NCBI RefSeq assembly: GCF_019145205.1
Contig: NZ_JAHSTT010000002.1
Span: 620,001-684,000, forward strand
DNA length: 64,000 nt
DNA from: Pseudomonas khavaziana
GTDB lineage: Bacteria > Pseudomonadota > Gammaproteobacteria > Pseudomonadales > Pseudomonadaceae
Direction: 5' to 3'
A model generated the notes under the pieces. It ran no database searches. It was not told where the DNA came from and saw only the letters and a list, made by a program, of their open reading frames with translations. This document shows positions 62,919 through 64,000 of this stretch, piece after piece. Position 1 is the stretch's first letter. Each line of letters begins with the position of its first letter. The position numbers and the translations under genes are program-made.

Positions 62919-64000
62919 ATGCCTGACTACAAGGCCCCCTTGCGTGATATTCGCTTCGTTCGTGACGAACTGCTCGGTTATGAAGCGCACTATCAGAGCC
63001 TGCCGGCGTGCCAGGACGCTACCCCGGACATGGTTGACGCCATCCTCGAAGAAGGCGCCAAGTTCTGTGAGCAAGTACTGGCACCGTTGAACCGCGTGGG
63101 CGACATCGAAGGGTGTACGTGGAGTGAGTCAGGCGTCAAAACCCCTACTGGCTTTAAAGAAGCCTACAAGCAATTCGTCGAAGGCGGCTGGCCAAGCCTG
63201 GCCCACGATGTGGAGCACGGCGGCCAAGGTCTGCCGGAATCCCTGGGCCTGGCGGTGAGCGAAATGGTGGGGGCCGCCAACTGGTCGTGGGGCATGTACC
63301 CAGGGCTCTCCCACGGTGCGATGAACACCATTTCCGAGCACGGCACCCCTGAGCAGCAAGAGGCTTACCTGACCAAACTGGTGTCGGGCGAATGGACCGG
63401 CACCATGTGCCTGACCGAGCCGCACTGCGGCACCGACCTGGGCATGTTGCGCACCAAGGCCGAGCCTCAGGCCGACGGTTCCTACAAAGTCTCCGGTACC
63501 AAGATCTTCATCTCGGCCGGTGAACACGACATGGCCGACAACATCGTCCACATCGTACTGGCCCGCCTGCCGGATGCACCGGCCGGCACTAAGGGTATCT
63601 CGCTGTTTATCGTGCCCAAGTTCCTGCCCAACGCCGATGGTTCAGTGGGTGAACGCAATGCCGTGACCTGTGGCTCCCTGGAACACAAGATGGGCATCCA
63701 CGGCAACGCCACCTGCGTGATGAATTTCGACGCGGCCACCGGTTTCCTGATCGGCCCGGCGAACAAAGGCCTGAACTGCATGTTCACCTTCATGAACACC
63801 GCTCGCCTGGGGACTGCGCTGCAGGGCCTGTCCCACGCCGAGATCGGCTTCCAGGGCGGCTTGAAATATGCCCGTGATCGCTTGCAGATGCGCTCCCTGA
63901 CTGGCCCGAAAGCGCCGGACAAAGCCGCCGACCCGATCATCGTGCACCCTGACGTGCGCCGCATGCTGCTGACCATGAAAGCCTTCGCCGAAGGCAATCG
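62919..64000 (+). CDS. Acyl-CoA dehydrogenase, 3' end cut by window
   Basis: First 360 residues of a large (about 600-residue class) acyl-CoA dehydrogenase, PA0506 type. Blocks seen: [22 protein letters not shown] is the N-terminal domain, [14 protein letters not shown] and [16 protein letters not shown] the FAD-contact middle domain, [17 protein letters not shown] and [14 protein letters not shown] the start of the C-terminal domain. The family oxidises long- or medium-chain acyl-CoA in beta-oxidation. ATG at 62919 with GAGG upstream (GCAGAGGTTTATCGCT). The PsrA site upstream fits fatty-acid control. The stop lies beyond the window. Confidence 0.92.
   Translation, partial: MPDYKAPLRDIRFVRDELLGYEAHYQSLPACQDATPDMVDAILEEGAKFCEQVLAPLNRVGDIEGCTWSESGVKTPTGFKEAYKQFVEGGWPSLAHDVEHGGQGLPESLGLAVSEMVGAANWSWGMYPGLSHGAMNTISEHGTPEQQEAYLTKLVSGEWTGTMCLTEPHCGTDLGMLRTKAEPQADGSYKVSGTKIFISAGEHDMADNIVHIVLARLPDAPAGTKGISLFIVPKFLPNADGSVGERNAVTCGSLEHKMGIHGNATCVMNFDAATGFLIGPANKGLNCMFTFMNTARLGTALQGLSHAEIGFQGGLKYARDRLQMRSLTGPKAPDKAADPIIVHPDVRRMLLTMKAFAEGN

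Overview
The window is a chromosomal stretch of a fluorescent pseudomonad, most like the Pseudomonas fluorescens group. The grounds are the gene order (dgc-gbc-sox betaine genes, then creBCD, a fiuA-fiuR-fiuI locus, glcB and bioBFHCD, the same neighbours as in P. aeruginosa), high-GC Pseudomonas-style codon use, and about a dozen copies of two Pseudomonas REP families. No tRNA, rRNA, CRISPR array, integrase or intact insertion sequence was seen. Part 1 (1-30 kb) is a catabolic region that strips the methyl groups from glycine betaine. After a cut-off tyrosinase gene and a small LprI-like gene come a degenerate M19 dipeptidase, a DUF5943 gene, dgcA, dgcB and an ETF alpha/beta pair (dimethylglycine to sarcosine plus electron transfer). 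Then follow gbcA and gbcB, divergent (betaine to dimethylglycine), and ltaE, a TraX-like gene, glyA, soxBDAG, purU and fdhA (sarcosine to glycine and serine, with disposal of the C1 units). Two accessory blocks interrupt this set: a chitin/GlcNAc-binding LPMO (gbpA) with a 0.76-kb repeat-bearing spacer, and a divergent cluster of a nitrilase-type amidase, an NCS1 permease and an amide-forming amino-acid 2-monooxygenase. Part 2 (30-34 kb) is an accessory stretch with lower GC: a DUF3757-like secreted protein, a shortened anti-sigma (RskA C-terminal) gene, a DUF2780 gene, and two genes that each start about 70 bases after a good match to the HrpL (hrp) box. The second encodes a cysteine-free, tryptophan-free protein with three 30-residue repeats, which looks like a type III secreted harpin or effector. 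This is the most novel signal in the window. Part 3 (33.6-64 kb) is core genome: a PlsC-type acyltransferase, a RimB-type protease homologue, creBCD, a GST, a ferrichrome-type TonB receptor with PepSY protein and its FecI/FecR-like regulators under a probable Fur box, an exonuclease plus a cNMP/CBS/DUF294 protein, a receiver-only response regulator, malate synthase G, a GcvR-like ACT protein, RarD, SrkA, PhoX, a ModE-like regulator, ComF, the biotin operon bioBFHCD with a candidate BirA operator, a small conserved gene, and the start of an acyl-CoA dehydrogenase gene under a textbook PsrA operator.
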